NCBI RefSeq assembly: GCF_018446385.1
Contig: NC_056005.1
Span: 96,269,171 to 96,333,170, forward strand
Length of the DNA stretch: 64,000 bases
Direction of reading: 5' to 3'
Origin: Zingiber officinale
Taxonomy: Eukaryota; Streptophyta; Magnoliopsida; Zingiberales; Zingiberaceae
Positions 13,101 through 25,941 of the stretch are shown here, in pieces. How positions within the stretch are numbered: the first letter of the stretch is position 1; each line of letters begins with the position of its first letter. The notes beneath the pieces were generated by a model. The model saw only the letters and a program-made list of their open reading frames with translations. It searched no databases and was not told the origin of the DNA. The position numbers and the translations under genes were made by a program.

Positions 13101-16100
13101 ATGACAAATTAAAAGAATTCCAACCAAAAAATAAAGCAAGAATGCACCTTGGCACCAGATAGCTTCTCAAGTTCACTAATAGAACCAATAACTCTCTTCT
13201 CAATGAAATCCTCACTGACCCAAATAGGCAGAGGCGTGCCCCAAAACCTAGTTCGGCTAACAGCCCAATCTCTAGCATTTTCAAGCCAATTATGAAACCT
13301 TTTTTCCTGTAGTTAAAAGTAGATTTGGACCGTAACAGATGTCTAGTTCTACACAAATTCTAAAAAATGGAAAAGATCAAACCTTCACATATTCAGGGAT
13401 CCAATGTGTCTGCTTGTTACTTTCTAACAACTGTTCCTTAATCTTCTCAACTGAAACGAACCTGAACATACAAGTGCATGCATGTGAAACTACATAATTC
13501 ATAATAACAACTACAAAAAAAAATGGAACATTTTTATTCTCACTATCCGCGAACTTTTATGCATAATGGACTATTGGACTTGCAACCCCATATTGAGGAA
13601 TGATTTTTCTTATTAATGTAAAATTTTAATTGTAATTACTTTGATAGGCACAAGGATTTCTAGCTACCAAACCACTAAAAGATTGAAAAGATTCAACAAG
13701 AAATATAAATACATATGTGCAGAACATGATATAGAGAAATTGACATCATCAGCGGTAAAGTCAAACACAATTATAATTTAACAGATGACCAGCTTTTCAA
13801 TATTCCCACTTTTTAAGTCATCCAAACAACAATTGAACAACCAATTTCATTTGAACTAACAAAATGGTTAACCTAGTCAACAAACATGCTTTGACTTGAA
13901 AAGTTAAGCTGAAATAATAGATTCATAATCAGGTAGTTCAACAGCACAAAATTATTTCTTAAAATAAGAGCAATAACCTGACAGCAAAAAAAGATCTCCA
14001 TAATCATGTAAGCAAGCTTTAAGAAGTTTAAAATTAAACTAAATTTATATATAGAATAATTTAATTCATTAACAATAGTATATTTTATAAGGTTCGAGAT
14101 TATATTTTTTTTTATCTTTCCTAACAATCTATCTCCTCCATCTTTGAAGAGGCTTTTTTTCTCTGTGTTTACCTTGTGGATGGATGAAGGATAGAAAAAA
14201 TTTAACCATCTTTAAAGAAGTTAAGAGGAGCCCTCGTGGACATTTGAAAAAAAAAAAAAAAAGGCAGCTCGGTGCACGAAGCTCCCGCCATGCGGGGTCC
14301 CGGGGAAGAATCCATTGTACGCAGCCTTACCCTGCTTTTTGCAAGAGGTTGTTTCCAGGATTCGAACCCGTGACCTTTTGGTCACATGGCAACAACTTTA
14401 TCGTGGACATTTGAAGGAGGAAAAAAATTAACGGATGGAGGGAAAAAATTAACGGGGGAAAGGAATTAACTCTAGGAAAAAAATGAAAAATAAAGAACCG
14501 TTGCAAGGCTGCGCACGCCAATCACGCCTACCCTCTACAACCTCGTAGAGGCTGCCACAAGGTCATCGCAACCTCACGGAGACCGCCACAAGGCTACTGC
14601 GATCTCGCAGTGGTCTCACAACTCCTTTTCGGCCATTGCCACATGGTTTCAGTGCCAATCGGCGAGCGAAAAGGAAAATTCACCCGTCCTAGCATGGGTT
14701 GACATCTTATTCCTGGCATGTAAGCCACCTCTAAAAATACCAAAAACTAGTCTACCCATTATTAGCAAGTCAAACTTCCTATAGAAAAGTGGAACTAAAA
14801 GCTTAATTTATAAAAAAAAAAAAAATCAATCAACAACTTTAAAATGTGACTTACCAACTAGTAACCGCTCGATATATAAGGGGAGTGTCTGATCTCCAAC
14901 AAAAAGGATAAGAATGCACCATACTTTTGTTATCGACAAGTCTTCCTTTCACCTGCTCAAACATTAGAGAAGTTCTACAAGTAATAATTAATGACCCCCC
15001 AACATAAAGATAAGATGAACAAGTGATGTAGATTAAATAAATATATTTATTGAATTTTGAACATTTTTGTGCTAACTACATAAGAAAAACAAGAAAACTT
15101 GGTGAAATATTAATTTCCATCAAAGACAACAAGCACGAGGAATCACCTTATGAAAAACAAAAACAAAAAAAAAAAATAGTGCCACATATTTTCAGGTCAA
15201 CTGCATGGGTCTAAATACGCCATTAATATCCAAGGTTTTATCAAATTTTATAACTAAGATTTTAAAAGCAAGCATACTCAAATGAAAATCTTACAAGAAT
15301 TCCATATATAATTATTTCAAAAATTAAGAACTGTTTTAAAATTTCAACAGAAGCATACCACATAAGAATTTGTCATCCTGCAAATTCTGGAGTTATATAA
15401 AGAAGGATTAAAACACATCTCATTAATTAGTCATGAGTTGCAACACCATATACATTGAGTAAGCCTGTCAACCAAATGTCTTACCTTAATTGAATTTATA
15501 ATATCTTTATCAGCATCCTTAACATAGCGCCCAGAGAAATCGGATACATCTTTAGTAAAGCAACCATCAGCATCGACTGCCACAAAAAGATCCACATCCT
15601 ATTCATTAAAAGCAAATAATTATGTCAGCAACCTAAAACAGTTTCAGTCAACTCCTCTTGATAATAACTTGCTTTTGAAAATGAAAATAATGAAGGCTCA
15701 GTTCCAAGCATAAGCAACAAAGACCAAAAGTGAAAAAGTGCCAATGTGTTATTTACTCATTAATTGCATCTGAAGGATAATTCGGGCCCTTTGAAGCATA
15801 CTTGCATTTGATAGATACCAAAATGCAATGACTAGAATATTAATCAAAGCATAAAATGTAGTTACCCGCATGTTTAATCCAAACAATTAAATATTTACAT
15901 TAACATTTGCATAGAGGTCCAAATGCTACAAGGTCCTATAGGTGTTGGCAAAAATCTAGAGAAATAATTGAAGTTATTGCTCAAAAAAATATTAGAAGAA
16001 TATTGTTGATTATTTTGATTGCATCGTGATCTGAAATGACAATGGCTTTGAACAACCACAAATGATCAACAAATTCTGACCTTAATTATACCAGAAGACA

Positions 16101-19100
16101 CACAGACCCGGTAATCATCTTCACCAAAAGCTGGTGCACAATGAACAACACCAGTTCCACTATCATCAGTTACATAACTGTCTGCAATTACCCTGAAGGC
16201 TGTCTCCGAATACTTCAAAAAGTAATCAAACAGAGGAACATATCTGCACAAGCAACATTATGACAGCTCAGTATTGGAAAAAAAAAATTGCATAAGATAA
16301 TTGATGTCTGAATTTCCAAAAGGATTTTGGGAATTTTTTGCACAAAAATTGTTGAACACAAATTTGTCATTGACGAGTAACATGGAAAAAAAGGAACATC
16401 GACTCTTATACTCTAGAAAGAAAGGCTAGAATCCTAGAAAATAGTTATACAATTAGTGGAAAGTAGATGCAGTTGACACCTTTAGAAATTGAAACTTAGA
16501 AAGCTCAAACCCATGAAGTTGTAGTTAAAAGATATAAGATTGTTATTTCTCATTGTATCTCCAAAGCCTCGATCGCATAGAATACCTTACACTTTATCAC
16601 TTGTAAATTTCACCTGTGGCATCAAATAAACTTTACTATATAGCTAACCTTACAGCTAATCTAGTCCTAAACAAGTCTACAAAACACCCACAAGCAAGCC
16701 ATCTATGAGAGAGAACTAATCTAAAAAATATATCATTGAACTTCTAAACATCACACACAGCCTACTTTCATCATTGTTTGTCATTATCAGATACTAATTT
16801 TATCATACCTATAGTACTAACTATCAAATCATCTTTTATATGTCTGTATTAGACAATCAATTTGATCTGAAGTTAGGCATGGGCACATCAAATGTGCAGC
16901 ACACATATTGACTTGCCTACTCCTATACCACACATAGGATGCATAAAAAGTTTTACTGTATATCTATACCACATATAGGATATGCAACGTAATCCTTCAT
17001 TAGTTAAGCATATGCAGCCGCATAAAACACTTTTTACATCAGTGATCGTGACCATGGGTACCTACAAATAGGTAGAACGAAACATTTGGCAAAATGTAAT
17101 TTTTACTCACTTCAATCCAACCAAAGAAGCGCCTGTTAATTTCTCCACTAACTGATATGATCCAGCATCAACGCCACTCTTGGTTTTACTGCTGGTGGTT
17201 CCCTTGCTCTTAGAGTTGGCTGATGACTTGTCTTGTGGAGGCACAACTGCTCCAGCTGATTCTGATTTTGACTTTTTGCTAGGCAACTGGGACAACCGAG
17301 ATTCTGCAACAATGTATATTGCACCTGATGTTTTTTCTCGGACCTGTCATTGTTTACATAGGAATCACAAGGAAACAGAAACAAAAAACTTATACAAGAG
17401 TTTAAAACGTGCAAAGGAATGACAAGTATGATGCTATTCAAAATGCAAACATAAAACATATCTGAGCCTGACAACTTACAAATTACAGGAATCATTCAAA
17501 GTGATCATTGACTACCCCAATCAACAATAGAAAAAATCAGCTTTCAATCTGAACTTACAATAGTAATGGCCTTTCTTCCTAGCAACTTATCCCCATACTC
17601 TATCGAGTCCAATAGAACCTGATTGGTCGACATGAGGGTTTGAGTGCCCATGCTTCAAACCTCTGCAAGGATGACAGGACGAGCAGCACCCTACCAAAGT
17701 CAGAGTTGCCCCAAACCTCTATGGAGATTGCTTCCCACAAACCCCAAATGCTAACAAGTATAAAAAAATCCTTACTGTTTGAAAAGAAGGCAAGCAATAA
17801 CTGGACTTTATTTGATTTGGTTCAACACAAACTGGTGTTTTATCACAATTCTAATTTTGTGGGTGGTCACTATACAGCAATACATATAGTCACGTTCCAC
17901 CTGGTAATGCCAATTGTATAGCACCATCATCACCATGAAGCCAAACATACAATGCATACAACTAGTTATGAATTGACCTCTTGATTAATATTTCTCATAA
18001 ACCTGAATGTAAAAATCAGTAGAATGCACATGATCTCACGAGATAATAGTCCAAAGTGTTGTCTAAACAAATAGAGGACTACTCCTTAGAACGAGAGGAA
18101 AACAGTTTGACTTGTTTTAAGATTTGAATGGTTGAAATTTTCTGAATTAGTGCAAATAAATATTCTCTCATAAACTAGAGAAGTTTTAGTTAGAAGCTGC
18201 CTAAATCCTAAACAATGCATATGATACAGGATGTTGTTTTTAGCCAAATCCCTATTCGGTAGTGAAAAATTAATAATAACTGGTCTGTGTTGCATTGAAT
18301 TAATTGCATCATAAGCATGTAATTGTGACAATATAACATTAATATTTTAAAAATAATTTTACAGTATATAAGATTAGTTAAACTAAGATCGGTATTCATG
18401 AGAAATGAGTTATGCACTATATTCAAAATAAATTGACATGTGAATAATTAATTGGTGATAGAGCCATTAAAATATTCATATTAAAATTTAAAATAAACTG
18501 GATAGTCAAACTTGCTTTTAGGTCATTATAAAAGCAAAAGCGCCGCATTAAGGCAATAAGCTCATAAATAACGCTGAATAAAGTTAGCATTAAGACAAGA
18601 CTGACCTTTACATACACAAAATCAGCGTTGACACACAGAGCAAGATTGCTAGGAAGTGTCCATGGAGTAGTTGTCCATGCTACAAGCGCCGCATTATCAG
18701 GATGACCAACTATTGGAAATGACACCATGATTGCAGGGTCCGAGACATCCTACAATTATCAAAAGGGGACGAAATGAGATGATAGACGCTCAAATGTAAA
18801 ATTGACTTCTGAACAGAACTGATAAAAAACAAAAGAAATCTGAATAGAACCTTATATTTCATCCCGGCTTCAGTGTTTGAGAGTGGCGTCCTGCACCCGG
18901 TGCTGTAAGGCATGACCTTGAACCCGCGGTACACAAGATCCTTCTCCCACAGCTGAGCGAACACCCACCACACCGACTCCATGAAGTTGAGGTCCATCGT
19001 CTTGTAATCGTCCTTGAAATCGATCCACCGGCCCGTGCGCGTGATCACCTGCTCCCATTCATTCACGTACCGCGTGACGATAGAGCGACACTCCTCATTA

Positions 19101-19450
19101 TACGCAGCGATACCCATTGCGAAGACGTCGTCCCGGCTACGTATGCCGAGTTTCTTGTCGATCTCGAACTCGACAGGGAGGCCGTGGCAGTCCCAGCCGA
19201 AGCGGCGAGTGACGTGACGTCCGTTCATGGACTGGTAGCGGGTGACGACGTCCTTGATAGTACCGGCGAGAATATGGCCGTAGTGGGGGAGCCCGGTGGC
19301 GAAGGGCGGGCCATCGTAAAAGATATACTCCGGCATTGCCTCGGTGCGCTTGAGTTGGGTCTCGAAGGCACGGATGGACGACCAGAAGCGGAGGATGGAC
19401 TCCTCCTGCTTCGGAAACGAGAAGTCCTTGCCCTCACAAACGTCCTCCAT
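4133..19450 (-). CDS. IleRS: Cytosolic isoleucyl-tRNA synthetase, 27 exons, complete
   Basis: The product charges tRNA-Ile in the cytosol. Reading GT-AG junctions gives 1196 aa, the usual plant length, with every phase consistent. Exons: 19450-18851, 18749-18606, 17343-17111, 16243-16081, 15598-15485, 14952-14855, 13461-13383, 13306-13148, 13066-12977, 12375-12242, 11162-11003, 10895-10812, 10710-10498, 10393-10268, 8834-8697, 8605-8502, 8423-8360, 7628-7540, 7463-7322, 6181-6118, 6039-5972, 5378-5256, 5160-5095, 4770-4744, 4610-4508, 4427-4336, 4246-4133. The class I HIGH element is HYGH (56-59), after GPPFATGLP. The editing (CP1) domain shows [10 protein letters not shown] (226-235) and [17 protein letters not shown] (355-371). 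KMSKS is at 638-642, followed by the anticodon-binding region and plant/animal-type C-terminal extension. The start gives the family N-terminus directly in GC-rich exon 1. The long introns hold two SINEs (listed) and otherwise AT-rich sequence without recognised genes. Confidence 0.95.
7783..7944 (-). mobile_element. Au-like tRNA SINE in a synthetase intron (full length)
   Basis: Read on the minus strand, it begins GGGGAGCCTTGGCGCAATGG (A box) and carries a B box GGTTCGAATCC. It ends in the GTGCACCGGGCTGCCC tail typical of plant Au SINEs. A 17-bp target-site duplication, TAACTTCAAAATAAATA, flanks it at 7766-7782 and 7945-7961. It lies in the intron between exons 17 and 18, in the same orientation as the gene. 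Only a short T tract remains at the tail. Confidence 0.88.
14249..14400 (-). mobile_element. Au-like tRNA SINE in a synthetase intron (5'-truncated)
   Basis: This is the same family and orientation as the copy at 7783. The tail's T run is seen as A on the plus strand at about 14245-14261. The B box is intact. The first roughly 20 bases of the head, including the A-box start, are missing, as expected from incomplete reverse transcription. A 15-bp target-site duplication, TCGTGGACATTTGAA, lies at 14234-14248 and 14401-14415. It sits in the intron between exons 6 and 7. Confidence 0.87.
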
Positions 19451-19556
19451 CGCCGGCGACAGAAGGGCGGCGCGTCGGAATTCCGGAATGAGAGGCGATC
19501 GAATTAATCCTAGGTTTTTTTTTTAGTCAAATGAGCCGCTCAGGGGGGCCTCGGCC

Positions 19557-19566
19557 TATTTAAATA
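19557..19566 (-). promoter_or_regulatory. Candidate TATA element for the isoleucyl-tRNA synthetase gene
   Basis: The minus strand reads TATTTAAATA about 107 bases upstream of the start codon. The segment between it and the ATG would be a short leader. The evidence is position and base match only. Confidence 0.35.
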
Positions 19567-20142
19567 AGAGAATTTTTCATTTGATCATAATTTATATTTT
19601 TATTTACATATCATTGTCAAATAAACTATGTTTTAAATATTTCCAATTTTAATTTGAAAAGATTTATGTGACCAGGAGGAAGCTCTTACCTGGGTGACAA
19701 CCTGAATGTCTTACTATAGTACTATACCTTAGGGACCCAATTCGTTTCTATTGTGGGTAGACGTAAGGGTGTAAATAAATTAACCTGCTCATGAGTTATT
19801 CGAACCTCAATTCGATAAAAATTTGTTTTAGTTCATTTAATGAGATTTGTTAAGATAAAGAAATCAAATTCGAATTTCACAATATTCGACTCGTTAGTTT
19901 ATGAACATGTTCGTTAAACTCATGAATTAATTTTTAAATAAAATAATAATAATTTTAATATTGAATTTATAAATTTTACATTGTATTTATAAATATATAG
20001 ATAAATTTATTTATTAAATTAAAATTATAAATTTTAATAATATTATTATAATTTTTTAAATATATAATTTAATTTTTAATAAATATTTAAATTTATAATT
20101 TATATTTATTAAATTTATTTAGACTCATTAAAAATTGATGAA
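19567..20142. other. AT-rich spacer left of the endogenous pararetrovirus
   Basis: From about 19790 the sequence is a degenerate A/T-rich dispersed-repeat type (TTATGAACATGTTCGTTAAA) followed by nearly pure A/T. No gene was seen. Confidence 0.45.
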
Positions 20143-20289
20143 TTACCTAGTAATCAGTGTGTAGCCACTCTTAAGTTCCAGTGCTTTGATAAGTTTATAC
20201 TTAAGACGATCCCTAAGTCATCATCAGTTCATTGTAAAATTCTCATATTGTGAGTAATATCACGTGTGCTTGTTACTTTATTTAGTGTT
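20143..20289 (+). repeat. Left terminal repeat of the pararetrovirus (R-like)
   Basis: It matches 42429-42575 over its whole length with about nine differences by eye, mostly transitions. It lies immediately upstream of the primer-binding site, as the 5' end of pararetroviral pregenomic RNA does. Confidence 0.88.
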
Positions 20290-20296
20290 TTGTTTT

Positions 20297-20308
20297 TGGT
20301 ATCAGAGC
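20297..20308 (+). promoter_or_regulatory. Primer-binding site for tRNA-Met (pararetrovirus)
   Basis: TGGTATCAGAGC is the standard initiator tRNA-Met-complementary sequence that sets the origin of caulimovirid genomes. It lies 8 bases after the left repeat. Confidence 0.88.
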
Positions 20309-20570
20309 GATGTCTGGCTAAATTTTCTTTGCAGGTACTCTGGTTATGCGTTTAGAGGTATGAACTAATCTCTTTATTATCTATTTTAATCTTAAGAAAC
20401 CATAATTGATATAAGAATATAAATCACTATGACACTATGATAGGCTCTAGTAAGGTCATTATTGTTTGAAAACAAAAGCAAGACCTGGAAAAAGGTATCA
20501 TAGTTGGCATGGCTAATTTATAATCTTGTATGAATTATGTCTGAAAGGTTTGAATAGGAAATAAAGAATT

Positions 20571-20992
20571 AGTATCAAAACTCAAAAATTGCTAATCTTG
20601 AGTACCTTAATCTTGAAACTGAGGTAAAACTCAAAGACATCTCTCATAATATAGACGTCATATACGATCGTCTTATTTTGCATTCAAAAGTATCCAGAAG
20701 TGAATATCATGTGTTATTAAGTTTAATACATGAGAATTATCTTGAAGTAACAAAATCTTTGAATGAATTGACTAAAATTCAACAAAGATAACAGAAGGTT
20801 GTACTAGAATTATAGAAGGAACTGTTAGTATATAAACCTCTTACAGCCAAGGACATAAAGGATCTGGTAGTTGAAATCACAAAGCAACCACGACTGATTG
20901 AAGAACAAGCGCTACAGTTACAAGAAAAACTCCAGCAACAAGTTAAGCAGATTAAAGAAGTAGTAAGGGATATCAAAAGACAATTTGCATGA
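20571..20992 (+). pseudogene. Badnavirus-type ORF1 relic
   Basis: A single frame reads as a charged, leucine-containing, helical protein up to the stop at 20990-20992. It is interrupted by stops near 20789 and 20813, and an earlier stop marks the left limit. The start codon was not found. The stop overlaps the next ATG as ATGA, the compact junction usual between badnavirus ORF1 and ORF2. The function of ORF1 proteins is poorly known (virion-associated in some species). The identity rests on position and junction, not on a domain. Confidence 0.55.
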
Positions 20993-21363
20993 ATTTATCT
21001 CCACACTCTACTTCAAAAGAATACCTGGAAGCACTTGAAGAAACAGAAGTTATAAGTAGTCCTGCTATCGATTTTATTTTTGTCAAAGAAGCTGGAGTAA
21101 AAGACATAAATAGACAGAATAATACTATCATTGCGTTATTACTGTCTATTAATGCTAAGCTTGATTTAATTCTGAAAAAACCTACTGATATTAATAGTCA
21201 GGTTGCAGATCTTGCAAAACAGCTTGAAGGGCTGAATCTTGGAAGAACAAAAGTCAAAAAACCTGAACTTTTCTTTGTTTACAAAGATCCCTTGAAGATA
21301 TTGAAGGAAGAAAGGGAGAAGCTAAGTAAGAAGGAAGTTGATGGCGAACATCAGGAGACCTAA
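20989..21363 (+). pseudogene. Badnavirus-type ORF2 (124 codons, open)
   Basis: The ATG at 20989 overlaps the ORF1 stop, and the frame runs uninterrupted to 21363. The product is small, Lys/Glu-rich and basic towards the end. It has a leucine-rich helical middle (IIALLLSINAKLDLIL), in keeping with the small nucleic-acid-binding, coiled-coil ORF2 proteins of badnaviruses. The next reading frame starts inside it at 21341, so all three viral frames overlap by a few bases. The surrounding element is dead, so I class it as part of a viral relic although this frame is intact. Confidence 0.6.
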
Positions 21364-22146
21364 TATTACCGAAACAACAAGCGAAGCTCCTCAGCAAGTA
21401 GTATCATCACAGGAAGACCAAATATGGAATTACAGGCGAATGGCAAGACTAAGATATGAGGCCAACGAAGACTTACTCGGCGAAGAAGAAACAATAGAAC
21501 TCTGGAAAGTCAACTTAATCCGGAAGCTGAGCTGGAATTATCTCAACAACGAAGAGCATCTTTAGTACCAGCAGAAACATTATACACTACTCATTGGTCA
21601 GAACCAAGGCACAGGGTCTATCAACACTATTCAGAAACCAGGATTTTGGTGACAGAAGGACAACAAAATCTATCATTGATCAATCCAGAAAGTTATTCTA
21701 TACTAAGGCAGGAAGGTATGCAACTAATTCACTTGGGATTAGTTATGATTCGTATACATGCTTTGCACAGAAGAAATGCAGGAACAAATGCCTTAGTAGT
21801 ACTAAGAGATACAAGGTGGAATGATGACAGATCAATAATTGGTACCATGGAAATTGATTTATCAGAAGGTACTCAATTAGTTTATATTGCTCCAAATTTA
21901 TTAATAAGTGTTGAAGACTTTTTCCATCATATTGAACTTGCTATACAGACGCATGGCTATGAAAATTGGAATTTTGCAGAAAGTAATCTTTTAATTACAA
22001 GAGGATTAATTGGGCGATTGACAAATACCAGTCATGCAGGGTTTAGATATAATATTCAAAATGTGGCAGATTACCTCACCAATACGAGTATAAATGTCGT
22101 CCCAGCCACACCAAGAACAACAGCAGAACTACAAGGCATGAGATGA
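21341..22146 (+). pseudogene. Viral polyprotein N-terminus and movement-protein region, broken
   Basis: The frame from the ATG at 21341 opens with an Arg-rich segment (YRRMARLRYEAN), then is lost by a frameshift near 21540-21565. The other frame then continues to a stop at 22144-22146. The latter part contains the region conserved in badnavirus movement proteins: GTMEIDLSEGTQLVYIAPNL, then a 'Y.NWNFAESNLLITRGL.GRLTNTS' stretch. These proteins form tubules through plasmodesmata. Stops and the shift prevent a full product. Confidence 0.78.
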
Positions 22147-25100
22147 ATCCTACAACCACCTACAGTTTCTCAAATAAGAAATCCACAAGCTGTGCGAACC
22201 ACAACATTGATGGATGGATCTATATCCTTGGCCTTTACAGGATATCGTTCCATAGGAAATCCTAGGCCAAGCAATTATAATGAAAAAGATATTGAAGACA
22301 TATAAGAAGAAGAATTTGTGGGTGTCTTCACAAGCTTCATTGATGAATACGATCTTCCAGATTCAAATGACAGATGAGATACGCTAGGGGAACCTAGTGG
22401 AAAATACAATTTTTATGTGAATTATGCAGCTCCACCAATAATACCTTTTGATCCAGCAATCAAACCCTCATGGGGAGATGAAGAAGATGATGACCATCAA
22501 TGAGCGGTCTTCCCAAGTATCTGGGAAGATACTCCCTGGGAAGAAGATCCAGAATTTGATCCCAATGACTTGGCACAAACTGAGGAAGTATATGAAGAAG
22601 ATGAACCTGAGTCCTACTTTCTTGGACTCCAGGAACAAGAAATGGATTACCCAGCTCAAGCACCACAAGACCAGGAGATACAATGGGGAAGTACCGATAA
22701 GGAATCAGAAGCTTATTGGCAACAGGTTGTGCAACATGTTGAACAAATAGAAGCACAGTTGCCCTTAGCAAATGACTGGTATAATCCTACTCTTTCTCAA
22801 GATACAATTATTGAGGAATTTTTGGATAGGATACCACAAGGAATGCCTGAAGGAACGTGGTATGAGATCTATGACAACACAAAAACAAATGAGGTAAATA
22901 ATGCCATACAATTATCTAATGATATTACAAATATAAGCATTTATCATGAAGAGGAAATTCAAGACGAACAAGAAGTAGCACATGTAAACACAGAACAACT
23001 ACAGCAACTGGAATACTCGATATTTAGAAGACTAGCTCAAAGTTTATCCAAAGAAAAGGCTTTGGCTTCAACCTCTGAATCAGCAATATCAAATTATAAG
23101 CAACCAAATGAGCCATTGGTGGGGCAAATCAATTATCCACCAACACAAGGAACAACTCCTCAATTCAATGACAATGGACCCTATAAAGGGAAGTTTAAAG
23201 GGAAAGTTATGGAGCATAATACATGGACACTTCCTTCAGCACAACAAAATACTGAAGTCATGTTAGTTCTTCCCGAAGACATAGGTCAGTATCATGATGT
23301 TATTTCTAGATGAGAATCAATAACTAATAATTTGGTTAATGAAAGAACATGGCTTGACAATAAGCAAAAGGTTCAATTTATTGAAAATCTTTTGGGAGAA
23401 AACGAGAAGAAAATGTGGATACAATGGAGGATGATGTATGCACAGGAATATGAAGAACTTATTCAGATGGCAGGTGAAACCCAGAATATATTATCTGAGA
23501 TTCGAAGATTCATTCTACTAGAGGATCTTTATCAAGGTACGACAGTAGAACAGGATCAGGCATACATTGATCTTGAAAGACTTACTTGCTCTAACATGAA
23601 AGATATATTTAGCTTTCTAAATGATTACAAAGTGTTAGTAGCAAAATCAGGAAGAATGTTATTAATCCTGAGTTATCTGATAAGTTATTCAGAAAACTTC
23701 CTCCGTTGATTGCAAATGATGTGGAAGCAGCATTCAAAATACGGCATGCAGGTAATCAAATAGGAGTTATGCCTAGAATACATTTTATCTATCAATATCT
23801 TGCAGAAATATGCAAGAAGGCGGCAATTCAAAGAAGTGTCAAGGACCTAGCTTTTTGCAGCAAAATACCTATTCCAGGGTATTATGAAGGAAAGCAGAAA
23901 AAATATGGTTTGCGAAAATCAAAGACATATAAAGGAAAACCACATGATACACATGTCCGGGTATTCAAAAAGAAAAAGGCAGAACAGCAGCATAAATGCA
24001 AGTGTTTTATATGCGGGGTGTTAGTTAGAGCCCTAGAGCCAATCATTTGATGATTGTATGGACTCATTGTATCATATTCTTGTATATTAATAAAGGCATT
24101 TGTTTGGTTATTATACTTATTTATATTAGTGCCAAATAGACTAAGTATAATAGCGTCCTTGAGTAGAAGGTTCATACATATATCAATCGATTAGTTGAAT
24201 CGATAGTGAGATGATATAGGGAACACTACTCTAAATCATTCCTAGTCGAGTATTAACATTCAGGGACAATGTTAATACAATAAGACTAGCATGTAGGTCA
24301 GCTCGATGACTTGATCTCACAAGTCATGGATATAGAGATATCAAGCTGACACATGGGTATGCATTAGAGAATGTATACTGAATGACCCGCCATGAGAAAG
24401 TATCATGGATCGTTATATGAGTGTCATATACTTTCTCATGTGCCTATTAGTATGACTATTGGTCCTTAGACCTGAAGTCACCATGGTTCCCTACATAAGG
24501 AGTTATGTACTTTGGTTTCGTCAAACGTCACCCGTAACAGGGTGGACTATAAAGGCGATTACTGGGTATGTAATGAATTATGCAGAGGGATGTGAGTGAT
24601 GTAGATGGGATCTATCCCTCCCATATGACGGGAGCGACATCGGTATTCTTGATAGAGTTAGACCACGAAGTGCATGGTCATGCCCAAGTGAGTCAACATG
24701 AGATGTTGAGCTCATTTGATCGAGTGAGTCTACTTGGAGTTCAAGATTTAGATTGATTAGAGGATGACACGGTCTATGCCTCACATTGATCAATCTAAAT
24801 GTCTAGGATAGAAGGACAATGTTACATATTGTGAGGAGTCACAATTAGTAGTCACAAGGTGATGTCGGATCTCGACATTCTTGTAACTTGGGTAGTAATG
24901 ATGTGTTGCTAGATACCGCTCATTACTTATGCTCCTAAATGAGTTTAGGGCATTGCCAACGTTACAAGAACCTATAGGGTCACACACTTAGGACAATTAG
25001 ATGGAGATTAGGTTCATATGATGAATCAAGAGGATTAGATTCATTTGATGAACCAAATTGGATTAAGAGTAATCCTAATTGGGCTAACTTGAGTTCGACT

Positions 25101-25941
25101 CAAGTTAATTCATGTGTTCGATGAGTCTAATTTAGATTTTGACTCATTGAATCAATTTAATTAAATGAATTAGATTCATTATATTAAGTTGGCTTGAATC
25201 AAATGGTTAGATTAGATCAACCATGGAAGAAATTGGGTCAAGTTTGACTTGACTTAAGAAGGAAGACCAAAGGTTAATTTTGACTTGACCTTTTGCCACC
25301 TCATTGGTGAGTTGGCATTAGGTGGACCAATGATGATACTCCACATTATCATGGGTGCCACCTCATGGAAGTTACAAAGCCATTCTCTTTAATGGCTTCA
25401 TATTAATTGCAATTAATGCAATTGATTTGGGAGTTTTCATCATTGAGAGTGGCCGGCCACTTTGGTTTTTGAATGTGAATTCAATTTTTCATTCAAGTGG
25501 TGTATCTTCTTCTTCTTCCTCTCAAGCTCTCCCTCTCCCTCTCCTCCTTGCTTGGCCGAATCTTACCAAGGTGCTAGCACACTTTTGTGTGAAGTTTTTC
25601 TCCACCTACGTGTCCGTGTGGATACTTCTAGAGGACCGACGCTTGACAGTCTAGAGATCCGGCAACTTCTTGGACGAGCGGGAACGCGAAAGGGCACGCA
25701 ACAAGGGTAAAACTCTTAATATGTACATCTAGGAGTAGATCTAAAAAGGTTTTCCAAACTCGTACTCGTATTTATCGTTCGGTTTTCCTTGCACGGATCC
25801 GTTGGCCTTGGGTGATTCGGGGTTTCCACGACGTGAAAAGCGGTTTTCGCGGCTCGAAAAACCCAACACGGGGAGCCTGGTCATTTTGTAAGAGATTGCA
25901 AAAGAAAAACAGGAAAAATTGCTAGAGCAGCAATAATGGAC
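22147..25941 (+). pseudogene. Viral coat-protein region and CCHC zinc finger, broken and split
   Basis: After several stops between 22144 and 22503, long open stretches at 22570-23313 and 23332-23640 share one frame. A shift near 23640-23700 moves to the frame read at 23706-24018. The region is acidic, then basic, as in caulimovirid capsids. The nucleocapsid finger (C-x2-C-x4-H-x4-C) begins with CFICG at about 24003 and is cut by the solo LTR at 24019-25868. It resumes at 25874 with EPGHFVRDC and reaches a stop near 25939. A capsid role is inferred from polyprotein order and the finger. Confidence 0.75.
24019..25868 (+). mobile_element. Solo LTR (probably copia/SIRE type) inside the viral zinc finger
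   Basis: The 1850-bp insert starts TGTTAGTTAG, ends CCCAACA and is flanked by the 5-bp duplication CGGGG (24014-24018 and 25869-25873). It has no internal domain, PBS, PPT or coding region. An early imperfect palindrome (CAATCATTTGATGATTG) and the TG...CA ends are LTR-like. The long size and CCCAACA end suggest SIRE-type copia. It is best explained by LTR-LTR recombination that removed the rest of the element. Strand is arbitrary. Confidence 0.82.

Noticed and set aside
17600-17921. ORFs on both strands in synthetase intron 2
   Set aside because: No recognised domain and no support beyond openness; possibly an old repeat fragment.
25355-25710. Two overlapping ORFs in the solo LTR
   Set aside because: No start context, no homologous motif; C/T-rich LTR leader sequence keeps the frames open by chance.
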